Positions 23,280-35,329 of a stretch of 64,000 nucleotides of DNA are shown here, in pieces. The number at the start of each line of letters is the position of its first letter. The first letter of the stretch is position 1. A program made the translations under genes and the position numbers. The stretch is from the NCBI GenBank assembly GCA_008711295.1, contig VUYV01000327.1, forward strand, positions 254,428-318,427, written 5' to 3'. This DNA is from Anarhynchus alexandrinus (taxonomy: Eukaryota; Chordata; Aves; Charadriiformes; Charadriidae). Below the pieces are notes generated by a model. That model saw only the letters and a list, made by a program, of their open reading frames with translations, was not told the origin of the DNA and did not search any database.

Positions 23280-23910
23280 ATCCCCAAATTAGCCGGGCTT
23301 ACCCGAGCTAAGGCCACTCGCAAAGAGCGACAGCAAGATCTCAGGGTGCTGAGTGACTGGGCAATAACGCAGCAAATGAAATTCAGTGGTGACAAAAGGA
23401 AACTAATGCACTTGGGGGAAAAGAGCCCTAATTATACAAACACAATGATGGGCACTAAATTAGCTATTAACATGCAGGGAGGAGATCTCAGCAGCACTAG
23501 AGATAATTCTCTGAAAACATCAGTTCAAAGCTCATCCATCATCAAAAAAAATGAGAAAATGTAAGGAATTATTAAGAAAGGAACCCAGTGCAAAACAGGA
23601 ATGTTATTAAGCCAATGCATGGAGCCACATTTTGAATAGTGTTTGCAGTGGTGGTCAACCTTACACAAGGTCATGAGGTAGATGATAAAAATGATTAGGG
23701 ATATAGAGCAGCTTCCATATGGAGAGTCAATCAACTCAGGACCTTCCATTTGCAAAGAGACCACTCAGGAAGGTGTATAAAAGCCATGAGGAATAGAGCA
23801 GACATGAATGGGAATAGATTGCTTGCAATTTCTTACAGCATGCAAGGACGTCATTTTTAATGTGGTGCATAATTAAACTGCATAACTTACTGCCACAAGG
23901 CACTGTGGGC
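23280..23910 (+). mobile_element. Ancient CR1 ORF2 relic
   Basis: Plus frame reads DLRVLSDWAITQQMKFSGDK then RKLMHLGEKSP, fitting the RL..WA..W.MKFN..KC.VMHLG block of CR1 reverse transcriptases. The later MWCIIKLHNLLPQGTVGTK fits the WNSLP..V block. Frames are broken by stops and indels. Clearly older than other copies. Confidence 0.75.
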
Positions 23911-24405
23911 ACCAAAAATACGAACAGCATGCCAGAAGACAGGAGGAATCGGCACTCTATCCCTCCCTTATTTCTTCTACTGCCTAGCCAGTACAGACAT
24001 TTGCAAACCATTAAGCACCAAGGTGTTTCTGGAGAGGTCATTTTTTCCATCACCCACGCAGTCATGCTTAACACATGGGAAACTCTCTCTCGGACACCTC
24101 CTGAAAGTGTTTCTGGGTCTGCCCAGACCAACTGGTCAGCACCCATGGGACCTCCAGCTACCGAGAGCTGCAGCCAACGGTTTCCTAAGGGACATGCCCT
24201 GGAGGATGTCCATTTCTAAAGCGTTCTCCAGCCCCAGATATGCACCTTTTGGTAAGCCAAGTTAACAACACCACCACCTGGACCAGAAGCTAGAGGGGCT
24301 GCCAAATGAAGGTACCTTCTCTACTGAGGTGTCTGTGAGCAGAGTGCCCTAATCGATGGGCTAAGGACAGTCACAGTCTTCCATGAGAGCAGTAGGACCT
24401 GCAGC

Positions 24406-24572
24406 ATGATGTTGCACTATGGACCACGGACTGTGTCCCCAGAGCCCCAGCATCCCATGATGTTGCACTATGGACCACGGACCGTGTCCCCAGAGCCCCA
24501 GCATCCCATGATGTTGCACTACGGACCACGGACCGTGTCCCCAGAGCCCCAGCATCCCATGATGTTGCACTA
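24406..24572. repeat. 51-bp minisatellite running into a gap
   Basis: Units start at 24406, 24457, 24508 and 24559 (ATGATGTTGCACTATGGACC...). The last is cut by the N-run. A diverged unit lies at 25056-25106, so the array once extended across the CR1 at 24752-25055. Confidence 0.95.
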
Positions 24573-24751
24573 NNNNNNNNNNNNNNNNNNNNNNNNNNNN
24601 NNNNNNNNNNNNNNNNNNNNNNNNNNNNNNNNNNNNNNNNNNNNNNNNNNNNNNNNNNNNNNNNNNNNNNNNNNNNNNNNNNNNNNNNNNNNNNNNNNNN
24701 NNNNNNNNNNNNNNNNNNNNNNNNNNNNNNNNNNNNNNNNNNNNNNNNNNN
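24573..24751. other. Assembly gap (179 N)
   Basis: N-run between the 51-bp array and a CR1. Array units and the CR1 3' end presumably lie inside it. Confidence 1.
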
Positions 24752-25055
24752 TCAGCCCCCACCTCTCTACAACCTCCTTTCAGGTAGTTGTAGAGAGTGA
24801 TAAGGTCTCCCCTCAGCCTCCTCCAGGCTAAACAACCCCAGATCCCTCAGTCATTCCTCATAAGATTTGTCCTCCAGACCCCTCACCAGCTTTGTAGCCC
24901 TTCTCCGGAGATGCTCCAACACCTCAATGTCCTTCTTGCAGTGAGGGGCCCAAAACTGAACACAGTACTCGAGGTGGGGTCTCACCAGTGCCAAGTACAG
25001 GGGGATGATCACTTCCCTAGTCCTGCTCACCACACTATTCCTGATACAGGCCAGG
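24752..25055 (-). mobile_element. CR1 fragment inside the 51-bp array
   Basis: Minus strand reads [20 protein letters not shown] and [20 protein letters not shown], the CR1 ORF2 C-terminal region; same family as 28060-29063. The 3' end is lost in the gap, and the 5' side abuts a 51-bp unit. Confidence 0.92.
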
Positions 25056-25106
25056 ATGGTGTTGCACTAAGGACCATAGACTGTGTTCCCGAAGCCCCAC
25101 CATCCC
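25056..25106. repeat. Diverged unit of the 51-bp minisatellite
   Basis: Aligns to the units at 24406-24572 without gaps over 51 bases, with 9 mismatches by my count. Confidence 0.88.
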
Positions 25107-26137
25107 ACAGACGTGAACTCTGCAGCCATGGGGTCTCTCTGCATTCCTGACTTTGCCCTCGCAGTGGGTGTCCAACCCTGCCCGTCCACCACCCATGCTA
25201 AATCCGCAGCACAGCGCCTGGGTGTGCATTTAAACCTGCTCTAGGAGACTGCTCCAACTCTTCTGCTGGCCTCCAAGAGCCTTCTGTGGAATAAGAAACC
25301 ACCCTAAAACAGATCAAAGATGTCCACAGAGAGGCTGTTTAAGGGGAAAGAGCTTCTGGGCTTCCCATTTGAGGGGTATGTTTCCCTTCATGCTCAGCCC
25401 AGTGATTAGTGCTCGCCAGGGAATCGGAGCTGCAAAATGAATTTGAGAAGACAGAGCAGTGTCAGGCTGTTAGTAGCTCAAAAAGGATCTTGGCTCCCCT
25501 GAGCCTGAAGTCTGAGCACTTACCATTCAGATTTAACAACCAACCGCTTCCAAGGCAGGCGGTGGCCTGCCTGCTAGCCTCCTCTGCCCCAGCTCCTCCC
25601 CGAGGAGACCATTAGCACCTGAAAACGGAGAAGCCACGGCCTTGGCCGCGGCATCTGGGCTTGGCCGCGGCACTGCAGAGCGAGGCTGGAGCCGTACGAG
25701 AGCCGGGGCCACGAGACAGCTTCACGCACCGCCGCTGCGCCGGGGCTCGTATTTTTGGAAACAGCATCCCAGAGGGCTGCAGTGGATGCTGCTTGTTCTT
25801 GCGCCAGCCCTGACTGTTTTGGAAAGTTTGGTTAGGCTCCATTTGGCTGCCTCCGAGTTATTCAAGCACAGAAAGGGGGGGGTGGAGGGGGTGTTATTGG
25901 TTACAGGAGGTTTCAGATTTTTTTTTCTGAGCATGGTTCGGTCGAGAAAGCACAGATTTGGCCCGCCTGGTGCAGCTCCTGCGGCGAGGCGAAGCAGCCT
26001 CTTTACACCAGCACGCAAAGTCACCACTAACTCGGCAGAGCACCGTTTGAAAGGACGTATTCAGAGTCTGCAGCCTGGGTCTGCTCGGTCCCGTCTCTGC
26101 AGCCGGGCCAAAGAGCCACCTTCCCTGCAGCCCAAGG
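25107..26137. other. Intronic sequence, no gene seen
   Basis: GC-rich DNA. A G-run and a T-run lie near 25878-25927. No gene or known repeat recognised. Confidence 0.45.
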
Positions 26138-26229
26138 GCCTCCCCCACCCTTCGCTCCTCTTTACGCCTGCGGCAAANAGCCTCCCCCACCCTTCGCTCC
26201 CCTTCGCTCCTCTTTACGCCTGCGGCAAA
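26138..26229. repeat. Short duplication around a single N
   Basis: GCCTCCCCCACCCTTCGCTC... at 26138-26177 recurs at 26180-26229 with 10 extra bases (a partial second TTCGCTCC). The N at 26178 sits at the join, as at 7316. Confidence 0.9.
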
Positions 26230-26387
26230 AGCCGCTTTCCCCGAGCGCTGTGCGCTGATGAACCCTCCTGAAGAAGCGCGCAGAAGGTTCTTCAGGGAAG
26301 GCTGGAGACGGGCGGGCAGGGCTGCTCCGGGGCTGCCCTGCGGAGTCAGCGCTGCACCTCAGAACACCCCGGGAGCCCGGGATGCCC

Positions 26388-26427
26388 CCTCCTCCTCCTC
26401 CTCCTCCTCCTCCTCCTCCTCCTCCTC
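26388..26427. repeat. (CCT)n microsatellite
   Basis: About thirteen uninterrupted CCT triplets. Confidence 0.97.
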
Positions 26428-26861
26428 AGCTGCTCGCTAGCCCTAATGCTGGTAATAAAGAAACCTCTGTGCGTCTCCAGGGAAGCGGGACTCGGAGAGG
26501 GGCACAAAGACTCCCGCAGCTGTGTGTTTGCAAACAACCCAGCTGAGCTGTGAAGAGGGGCTGAAAGCAGTAATTGTCTTTAATTAAAGGAGGTTGGAGG
26601 CATCTCAAGCTTTGACAAAAGACATTTCCAGTCTGCTAGCAGCTCCAGCACTCGTCGCCGCTGCAGCCGCAACCCGGCCCGCAGGTTCGAAGGCGGCGTG
26701 TGACAGCGGGGACGTGGGCACGCCAGCCCGAGAGTGCAGATGCAGCGGCGCCAGAGCAATGCCACGCGCCCGCAGGGCACGAGAGACACACGTGGCTGCA
26801 CCTCAAGGAAGATCCAGCAGCTCAGCTCACAGCAGGATGAAATACCTGGGACCCCTGCAAG

Positions 26862-27307
26862 CACAGAATCACAGAATCACAGAATGGTCAGGGGTGGAAG
26901 GGACCTCTGGAGATCATCTAGTCCAACCCCCCCGCCAGAGCAGGGTCACCTACAACAGGTTGCACAGGACAGCGTCCAGGCGGGTTTGGAATGGCTCCAG
27001 AGTGGGAGACTCCACAACCTCTCTGGGCAGCCTGTGCCAGTGCTCCACTACCCTCAAGGTAAAGAAGTTCCTCCTCATGTTAAGATGGAACTTCCTATGT
27101 TCAAGCTTGTGCCCATTACCCCTCGTCCTATCAATGGGCACCACTGAAAAAAGACTGCTCCCATCCCCCTGGCACCCTCCCTTTAAGTATCTATAAGCGT
27201 TAATAAGATCCCCCCTCAATCTTCTTTTCTCTAGACTAAAGAGACCCAAGTCTCTAAGCCTTTCCTCATATGAGAGATGTTCTAATCCCCTAATCATCTT
27301 CGTAGCC
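26862..27307 (-). mobile_element. Young CR1, second family (about 440 bp)
   Basis: Nearly identical to 9661-10094, with three ATCACAGA units at the 3' end. Encodes [20 protein letters not shown] on the minus strand. Its 5' end falls at the same CTTCGTAGCC position as the 9.7-kb copy, but flanks differ. Confidence 0.95.
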
Positions 27308-28059
27308 TCGCACTTCACACCGGGTCTGAGCCAGATGTGCCCATGGCAGGACCCAGCAGCTGTGCGACAGTGTCCCACCGTCCTGCTCAACATGTCCGCA
27401 TGTGTTTCTGCCCAGGGATGTCACCTCCTCCCTGGCTGGTGTCTCGTCCCTGTGCCCATCTGCCCTCGTCACCCTCCCGCAGTGGTACCCGCGTCCTGCG
27501 GTACCTCACCAGCGAAGCCGCGGTGCGCACAGAGGTGATGTTCACAGGCAGAGCTCCGTCATGATGCACCATCCTTGCAAGCTCACCTTGGGCTAAGCAG
27601 CCCTCGCCACAGCAGGAGCACACACCTCGCCGGACACCCGGACTTACGGACGCTGCCCCTTCGGAGCCCCCTGCCAGGGCTGGCCCTTGTTCCCAGCCAC
27701 ACTCTGAGCTTCAGGGGGACAGCAAGCAAGCTCAGGGTACCGAAATGTCCCCCTTCCCTCCTCTCCTCCACGCTCAGGGATTAAGGTCCCCAGGGAAGGC
27801 TCATTGCCCACCATACACTGCTTCTTCCCTCCCACCCACGTTTGCTTTTGGCCTTCCAGCGCATCAGCGTTGCAGGAAATCACGGCTCTGGTTTCCATGG
27901 AAACCCCATCCCGAGCCCCCCCCACTCCGACATATGCAACACGGTCAGGCTGGCGAAGCAGTGGTGGTCCCACGTCTCCTGCTACCCCATCCCCAGACCG
28001 GGAACCTCCTCCTGGTTTCCACCAAGGCCTTTCTGACCCCCTCTCATGGCAGTGGCCAA
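27308..28059. other. Intronic sequence, no gene seen
   Basis: GC-rich sequence between two CR1 elements, no recognisable signal. Confidence 0.45.
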
Positions 28060-29063
28060 GGCAGTGCTGGTGTCAGGCAGCCTGGGGCAGAGGGAGGCAC
28101 TGGGGCCGGTTCTCTTTCGTATCTTTATCACCCACCTGGAGGAGGGGATCGAATGCACCCTCAGTAAGCTTGCCGATGACACCAAATTGGGTGGGAGTGT
28201 CGATCTGCTGGAGGGTAGGATGGCTCTACAGAGGGATCTGGGCAGGCTGGACCGATGGGCCCAGGCCAATGGAGTGAGGTTCAACCAGGCCAAGTGGCGG
28301 GTCCTGCCCTTGTGGCACAACAACCCCATGGACGCTACAGCCTCGGGGAGGAGTGGCTGGAAAGCTGCCCAGCGGAAAAGGACCTGGGGGTGTTGGTCGA
28401 AAGATGGGTGAATATGAGCCAGCAGTGCGCCCAGGTAGCCAAGAAGGCCAACGGCATCCTGGCCTGTATCAGGAACAGTGTGGCCAGCAGGACTGGGACA
28501 GTGACGGTCCCCCTGTTCTCAGCACTGGTGAGGCCCCACCTCGAATACTCTGTTCAGTTTTGGGCCCCTCACAACAAGACAGACACTGAGGGGCTGGAGC
28601 GTGTCCAGGGAAGGGCAACGGAGCTGGTGAGGAGTCTGGAGAACAAGTCTTATGAGGAGCAGCTGAGGGACCTGGGGGTGTTCAGCCTGGAGAAAAGGAG
28701 GCTGAGGGGAGACCTTCTTGGTCTCTACAGCTCCCTGACAGGAGGGGGTAGCCAGGGGGGGTCGGTCTCTGCTCCCAAGGAACAGGCGATAGGACAAGAG
28801 GAAACGGCCTCAAGTTGCGCCAGGGGAGGTTTAAATTGGATATCAGGAAAAATTTCTTCACCAAAAGGGTTATCAAGCACTGGCACAGGCTGCCCAGGGA
28901 CATGGTGGAGTCGCCATCCCTGGAGGTATTTAAAAGATGGGCAGATGTGGTGCTGAGGGACATGGGTTAGTGGTGATTTTTGGCAGTCTTAGGTGGATGG
29001 TTGGACTCGATGATCTTAAAGGTCCCCTCCAACCTAGACGAATCTACGATTCTGTGATTCTGC
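28060..29063 (+). mobile_element. CR1 ORF2 C-terminal half and 3' end (about 1 kb)
   Basis: Plus frames read [20 protein letters not shown], then [23 protein letters not shown] is the catalytic palm-motif aspartate pair of CR1 reverse transcriptase. The later blocks [20 protein letters not shown] and [20 protein letters not shown] follow. Several frame changes show it is dead. It ends with ATTCTGTGATTCTG at 29049-29062. It is the longest gap-free CR1 here. Confidence 0.95.
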
Positions 29064-32000
29064 TGCCAGAGAGATGTGTCACGCTAACCGCTCTTCTTTA
29101 GGCAGGACTGAGCAGCAAAACAGCACTCGCATCCAGTCCGTACCCTCTGCTCAGCTTTGCACGTTACGCTCTGACTGCTTTCCTACACGTACCCCCTCTT
29201 CCCACACTCCGCTCGGTATCTGCCTTGCAGCTGGAAGCACCAGAAAACCGTCCCTCGCGCGTGGGCAAACCCCCGCCGTGGCCCCTGCAGAGGTGCAGAG
29301 AGCCAAATGCACCCGAAATCGTTAAAGCTGTTGAGCACGCACAGGCTGCATGTGACGCGCACGTGCGTTGGGCTCGGCATGTCCTAGAGGAACCACCGTG
29401 TATGTTGGGCAGGTCCCCACGCGCATATTTTCGCCTGGGAAATCCTGGAAAGAGCAGCCGCGCTCTAATTCAAGAGAAACAAAAACAAACTGGGATCGCT
29501 TCCATCTGAGCCAGACAGCGAAAACCTTTCCAGAAGCAAAAAAAAAAAAAAAAAAAAAAGACCAGTTCTAATTATAGGGTATCCTGAAGATACACATGCT
29601 TAGATTTGTCACTCTATTTGCAAATTAACGATACTCATGGTGGCAACGCGAGTAAGCAGTGGGCAGGATGCAGTTCCTCTTCTGGCCTCCCAATCCTCTT
29701 TAGAAAGCAGAACAACCAGCGCAAAGCGGTAACGGGGGGTGACCCGGTGCACCCTGCCACTTCCAGCGCCGCAGACCTTTTGCAGGTCCTCAGGCTAGGA
29801 TCTGCTCGGCCGCAGCTGGAAGACGGAGCTCGAGAAAGCCTGGAGATTATTTTTCCTGCAACAGCTACCCCATCTCTTATTTTTCAGCCGGTGCCACAGG
29901 TCCACTCCTAGGGTGTAAATTGAGAGTAAAACACCGACATTATCGCTCGGATCAATGTCCGAGCTGACGTCGGTGATGGTAATGGCATAACCACTGTACT
30001 TGTGAAGGTGACCGAAAATTACAGCATCGCTTGCCTCCTCCAAACGAGCGGAAGGCTGGTGAGGCACCACGCGCTGGGAAGCGCCCTGTGGACTGCAGGC
30101 AGCGATGCGATGGCACACACAGGCAATTTTTAATCCATCATTGGGGTGCGCAGCAGGGAAAGGTGAACGAGAAGCTTCTCCGGGTGTGAGTCATTCCCCG
30201 ACTGTTTCTCCTAATCCTGTTTTCCCCGCTCTTACTCTTTCCATTCTATTAACGAGGGCTGCGCACATACGCCGAAAGGCTCGGAATGAATTTTCCTTGC
30301 CACGTTGCAAGGAAAGGCCGGCAGCAGTAGCACCGCGGTAAACCCTCCTGAGCTTCACGCCTTCAGCTACAGGAATCCTCTGGGAGACGGCTGGCATGAG
30401 AGAGCAGCTCCAGCATCCGCCGCCCGGGGAAGCCCGAGGCATCGCCGCCTCCTCCTGCCTCGTCACAGCTCCCTGCAAGCCAAACACGGTGCTGTAGGAT
30501 GCCTGCCCCCCACCCAGGCGGGGATGAACGGGGAGGTTATCCGCCAAAATAATGCTCTTGATCATGGTTACAGCAATACGGTCGTCCGGAGAATTGACAC
30601 CAGCACACGAGACTGGAAGGATAAGGATAAAGGGAGGGGAGGGAAAGGGGCAGCGGAAGGCTCATGAAAAAACAGTTGGTTTCCACTGAAATGCCTCAAG
30701 AGTGAGATCAGCACCTTAGAAATCCCCAGTTAAGGGTCTGATGCCCAGCGACGTCCCGCATCCCGCCTGTCCCTTAACGCTCCACGCCTGTGGGCACTTG
30801 GGGCCGCTGCACGGAGCACCAGCCCGCATCCGTCTGCTCCGCACGCCCCCCGAGGCTGCAGACACCCTGCTCGGCAACGGCTCTGGCGAAGGGCAGGGAG
30901 AAACGTGGAACAGCGTGATGGAAACCACCTGCTGATGTCTGAGAGCAAACATGCCCCTGACGCTGCACAGACCCTTCCCGCGTCTCCGCAGAAAGCCTCC
31001 CGGAGAGCCGATGCCGTAAAAAGGCAGATACTGTGCATTTAATGGAGTGTGCTGTTTGCCGTTTGACAAATATTATCTGTTACTACAGCCGCTTCAGAAG
31101 TCACTACGATCTTTTCAAAAGCCATCCAGGTTGGGAGAAATGCCATTCGGAGCAAAGCATCCATGTTACTCTACTTTATGGGCTACACTTCAGGCTGCAC
31201 TTTAATTCTTACTAATCTGGAGGGTTTGGGCATTTTGATAGTTGGAGATGAATAAAGCCTTTATCACGTGTCCGTTTATTGTTCACTCTGCTCCTGTCTG
31301 CTGTCGCAGCTGCAGGTGTAACAACCGTGGTACTCCTGGGATCATAATGTTTCGAAAGGAAATTCCTGGCTTTGGTTTCAGACTTAAAAATTGTCTGCTT
31401 GAGCACTGGGTCTCCGTGAGCTCTGAATGTGACAATAGTCTGAAAGTGCAACAAAGACTTTGCAAGTAGGAGCTTGTCGTCCCTGAAAATCGTCAGCACC
31501 CAAATACTGAAGAAGCAGATATTCCCTCAAAACCCATTTGGAATTTGCCCCATGAGCCATAGGAGCTATTTCAAGCCATTGCCCACCAAACCCTGTGGAC
31601 CTCCAAGGGGACCCTCACCTCGTGGTCCAGGCATGCCCATTACCAGCACCACTGCGGTACCCGCAGCCCTCTGCGGAGGGGTGAGCCATCCCATGGCTTG
31701 GCACGTGCTTGAGCGCAGAACCGTACACTCGAGCGTCAAGAGCCCCATTGGCCAACAGAACCCACGAAAGGGGTTTTTGCAAAGGTGTCACAAGAAGCAA
31801 AGCCGCTATCTCCAGTTTACCTCCAAGGACTCCGGGGAGATGCTGACACCTTGGCAGGTGTCATTTCAACCCGTCGAAGCGAAGAAGTGCTCTCTGTCTT
31901 TGAAGACCTCGCTTCAGAGACCTGGAAAGGCTTCACAGGAGTCACCTACCTGCAGAACACGTTGTGTTCCCACAGGTTCCCCTTTCAGGTGCCTTTCGAA

Positions 32001-32690
32001 AAAAAAAAAAGGATGCAGGAAGAGTAATGCACTGAGTTGGCGGCTCCAGGTCTCAGCAGGACTTTTTTCTGTCTCCCCTTAACAGGGTGCTTTCCAAGAT
32101 CCAGTGACTTATAGCTTCCTGCTCACGCTACACCTTCTTCCTCATTTTCCAGCCTCCAAGACCTGCCATTCTGCAAATTACTAGTTTCTCATGTACTACA
32201 ACCAGTTTCCCCACTTCTTGGGCAGATGCTGGACTCCAGCAAAGGCACCCGAGCTCAGCGGGCACGGGGCTGCCGCTCGCTTGGAGGAAGAGTCCCGCTG
32301 AAGCTCGCCGGTAGGGAGGAAGTCAAGGATGCTGGTTCAGAGTCTCTTCTGTTTGTAAATGTATTTCCAGTGCGGTCACAGCCCCCCCCCCAAACCACGG
32401 CAGCGCTCTCCAGCCCTGCCTGAAACCAGCTGCTGCCCACATCCCACAGTCTGCTGGGCCGTGCCCCTTATCGCGTGTCTCTTCTCTTTTTGATATTTAA
32501 CAACATTTTTAGGGTTTTTTATTTTCTTGTCTTAGACACCAGTTCCCCAAGTACTGAGAACTGAAGGAGACGAGGGGATGCTGCGGTACCCACCGTGCTC
32601 CTGCCTGGTTTTGCTCCGCACCCTTCAGCCAACTCCTCCCTTACGGGGTTGAAGTCACACCACCCGCCCACACAAGGACCGGGTATTGCG
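29064..32690. other. Intronic sequence, no gene seen
   Basis: Mixed composition; an A-run at about 29539-29560 and several short AT-rich patches (for example 31030-31260). No gene, known repeat or tandem array recognised. Confidence 0.45.
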
Positions 32691-32699
32691 CATCGGTGT

Positions 32700-33060
32700 C
32701 GCCGAACTTAAGGCCTCCTTCAAGATGTGAAAATGTTGTGTATTTTACTTGGCCAAACCTAATTTAACATTGTTTGAAGTTTGGGCTATGTAAACACAGC
32801 CATTGTGTGAGCTATGAAACACTTTGATTCCATTTCCTAACCTTTATGGGGACTTTTATGTATACTTTCCAGTGATATACTATGTTTCTAAGGCATATGG
32901 GGAACAATAAAGAGTTTCCCTGGAGCTAATTAAGCTAATCATGGCTTCTAGATTAAATTTTCTGTAAGATTTTTACCTTGTATCGCTAAAATAAAATAAC
33001 TGTGCTCTTATAGAGTGATCATCTGACATCAGACTGACTTTAAATTTGCGTCTCTCTCTC
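32700..33060. promoter_or_regulatory. AT-rich segment, candidate conserved non-coding element
   Basis: About 360 bp of AT-rich, non-repetitive sequence in a GC-rich intron, with ACACTTTGATTCC (TCF/LEF-like), CATTGTTTG (SOX-like) and AGCTAATTAAGCTAATC. This texture is typical of conserved enhancers, but no alignment is available. Confidence 0.3.
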
Positions 33061-35329
33061 TACAGAGAATTGTCTGCGGGTATTTCCCAAAATTAAATGT
33101 TCAAAATAATACCTTGGGTTTGGCCCCATTCACAGAAAGATCTCAAATGAAAAAAAAATAAAAAAAAAATAAAAAAAATCTGCAAAAGCAGCATTTTCTC
33201 CGATTTTCCTCAAGTTACATCCGATGAAGAATACTCTCCTCTTGCCCCATAAAGATTCAGGACTATGCTGAATTCCGGGAAAACCCCTCCTCGCCCCCCA
33301 GATCTCCGAGCGCTTTGACTCAAGAGGAAAAACTAATGGTAAAAAACACATTCCCTTCATTTTATGGCAATAACGAGTTAAAAATCCTGGAAGCCTGGGC
33401 CTGGATCCGAGCTATTCATTCCAGTTCCTATTAATGTTTACCACTTTTCTCAGAAAAAAAAAAAAAAAGAAAGGAAAANACCCCACCAGGGAGGCCTATG
33501 AAGGAGAGAGAGGAAAAGCAGGAATAAACGCTGCTCTCCCGCCGGCGTCGGCACGGGATGCTGCCAGAGCCTCTATTCCCCGCTCACATGGGCGTAGCAA
33601 GACCAGGAATGTGGTATTTGATCCAAAACGCTGTTTCATCCGTAAAAATAAGTCAGGGGGAGATTTTCTTATCGGTGCAGATGTCAGCTCCGTGAAAGCT
33701 CCCGTCCCTGCAGCCCGGGCACGGCCGGTGCACCCGAAGGGTCAGAGGGGACATCACTCTTTCTCTGGCGGAGACCCTCCGGCTCTGCCCTCACCCACCT
33801 CCTCCCACCTCCTCGCTGATCCCAGCACAACGGGACGCCGGGCGAGTAAGGATGCGGGGAGCAACCCGTCCCAAAGGGAGGGGAGCGGAGAGCTTCCCTG
33901 CGGTCGGAGAGAAGAAAGGGCTCATGCGAAGGGACTGGGAAAGCACCAGCTATGGCAGTGCAAAACCTCACCGCATCTCTCTGAGAAATCCTGGGGGATG
34001 GCCAGCATTTCCCTCAGGAAACTCCCAAGGGGTTTTGCAGGACCTGAGATCTCTGTCCCTTCCTCCAACCCAAGGGACTCGCGACCTGCCCACAGTAATA
34101 AATGGGAATATGCTGTCCCCCTTCAAGCTTCCAGTGGGTGATCTTCCGCAGCCCGCTGGGGTCTTCCCTACGCCTTCACAGGAGGGCTGGGAGCGCTCTG
34201 CGACGCTCCTGCTGTTCAAAAATCACACGCCTGTCCTGGAAAACCTCATCTCCTCCCTTTCTCTAGAGAGAAAAGACTTTAGTGAAAGGTCTCAGCCCGA
34301 CCCTTGTCTTGAAAGCAAAATGAGAAAGCGGTTCTCATTTCCTTCGCTCGCTTTCGGCCACAAAGGTCTCCTCCCTGAGAAGCAGCACTTCCTATTCTGA
34401 GGTGAGGCGTCCATCTCCCCCCTTGAGGAGCAGATGTCTTACCCCATTCCTGGACCACCTGTGAGCCTCCTTGCGAGGTCAGCATCTCTTAGGGCTTCGG
34501 ACTGCCAGGAAATAAATGCTTCAACCCCCACATCTGACACCCCCTTGCTCTGCCAGGCTCCCCCTGCTCCTCCTCCAACCTTCTGAAGCCCAAACACTAC
34601 CCAGCAACGTGCAGAGGACAAGCTGGCTTCTCCTCTGACTCCAGGGTGCACCAAGCAGGCTTGGAGCGGTTAATACCCAGCAGCTGCCATCCCCACCACA
34701 GCCCTAATTGGATTCACAACATGGAGAGGTCAGCAAGAAGCAGGAGGGAGAAGAATCAAAGCCATGGAAAGAAAGGCGCTGTATTCTTGCTTCCCAGACG
34801 GAGAGGGAGGAGAGGGAGAAGCCCAAAGAGCAGTATCCACAATGACATCGAGCTATGGCCGGCTGGGAGCATTCAAATTGTCAACAACCCCGTAGAAAAG
34901 GCAGACAAATTCCTGTTTTGTACTTGGGAAGAAGCCAGGTGATGTAATCATCGTATAGGATGATGGTGAAATACTTTCCATTCCAGCAGTAACTCAAGAT
35001 GTTAAATAGCAGCTACTAAAGTTAAACATGGTTAAATCAGTGTGTCAGGATCGCATCTACCTAAGAGTTTTTAAAGAGATGGCTGATGAACCGGTGGACA
35101 GTTAATGTTCACTCTCCGCGCGCCGTGAAGTGGTAGGACGTTTCAGAGATGTAGGAAAAAGCTATTTGTTAAATGAGGCGGTCTTGGCTATTTTAGGACT
35201 GCCACTGCAACGTCAGTACCAGTCAAATAAGGATGTGCCAGCTACAGGATTCAGTCGGCGAAGGATTAAAGGGAGGTAGCAATAGTGGTGCCAACCTACG
35301 TACGTTTATGGAAAACAGATTAAGGCAAA
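33061..35329. other. Intronic sequence, no gene seen
   Basis: A-rich runs at 33150-33179 and 33454-33478 (the second ending at a single N at 33479), then GC-rich DNA to 34700. The more AT-rich part after 34950 may include further decayed parts of the 35.3-kb LINE relic. Confidence 0.4.

Noticed and set aside
29539..29560. A-run as poly-A tail of a processed retrogene or SINE
   Set aside because: No cDNA-like sequence or promoter boxes precede it and no flanking duplication is visible.
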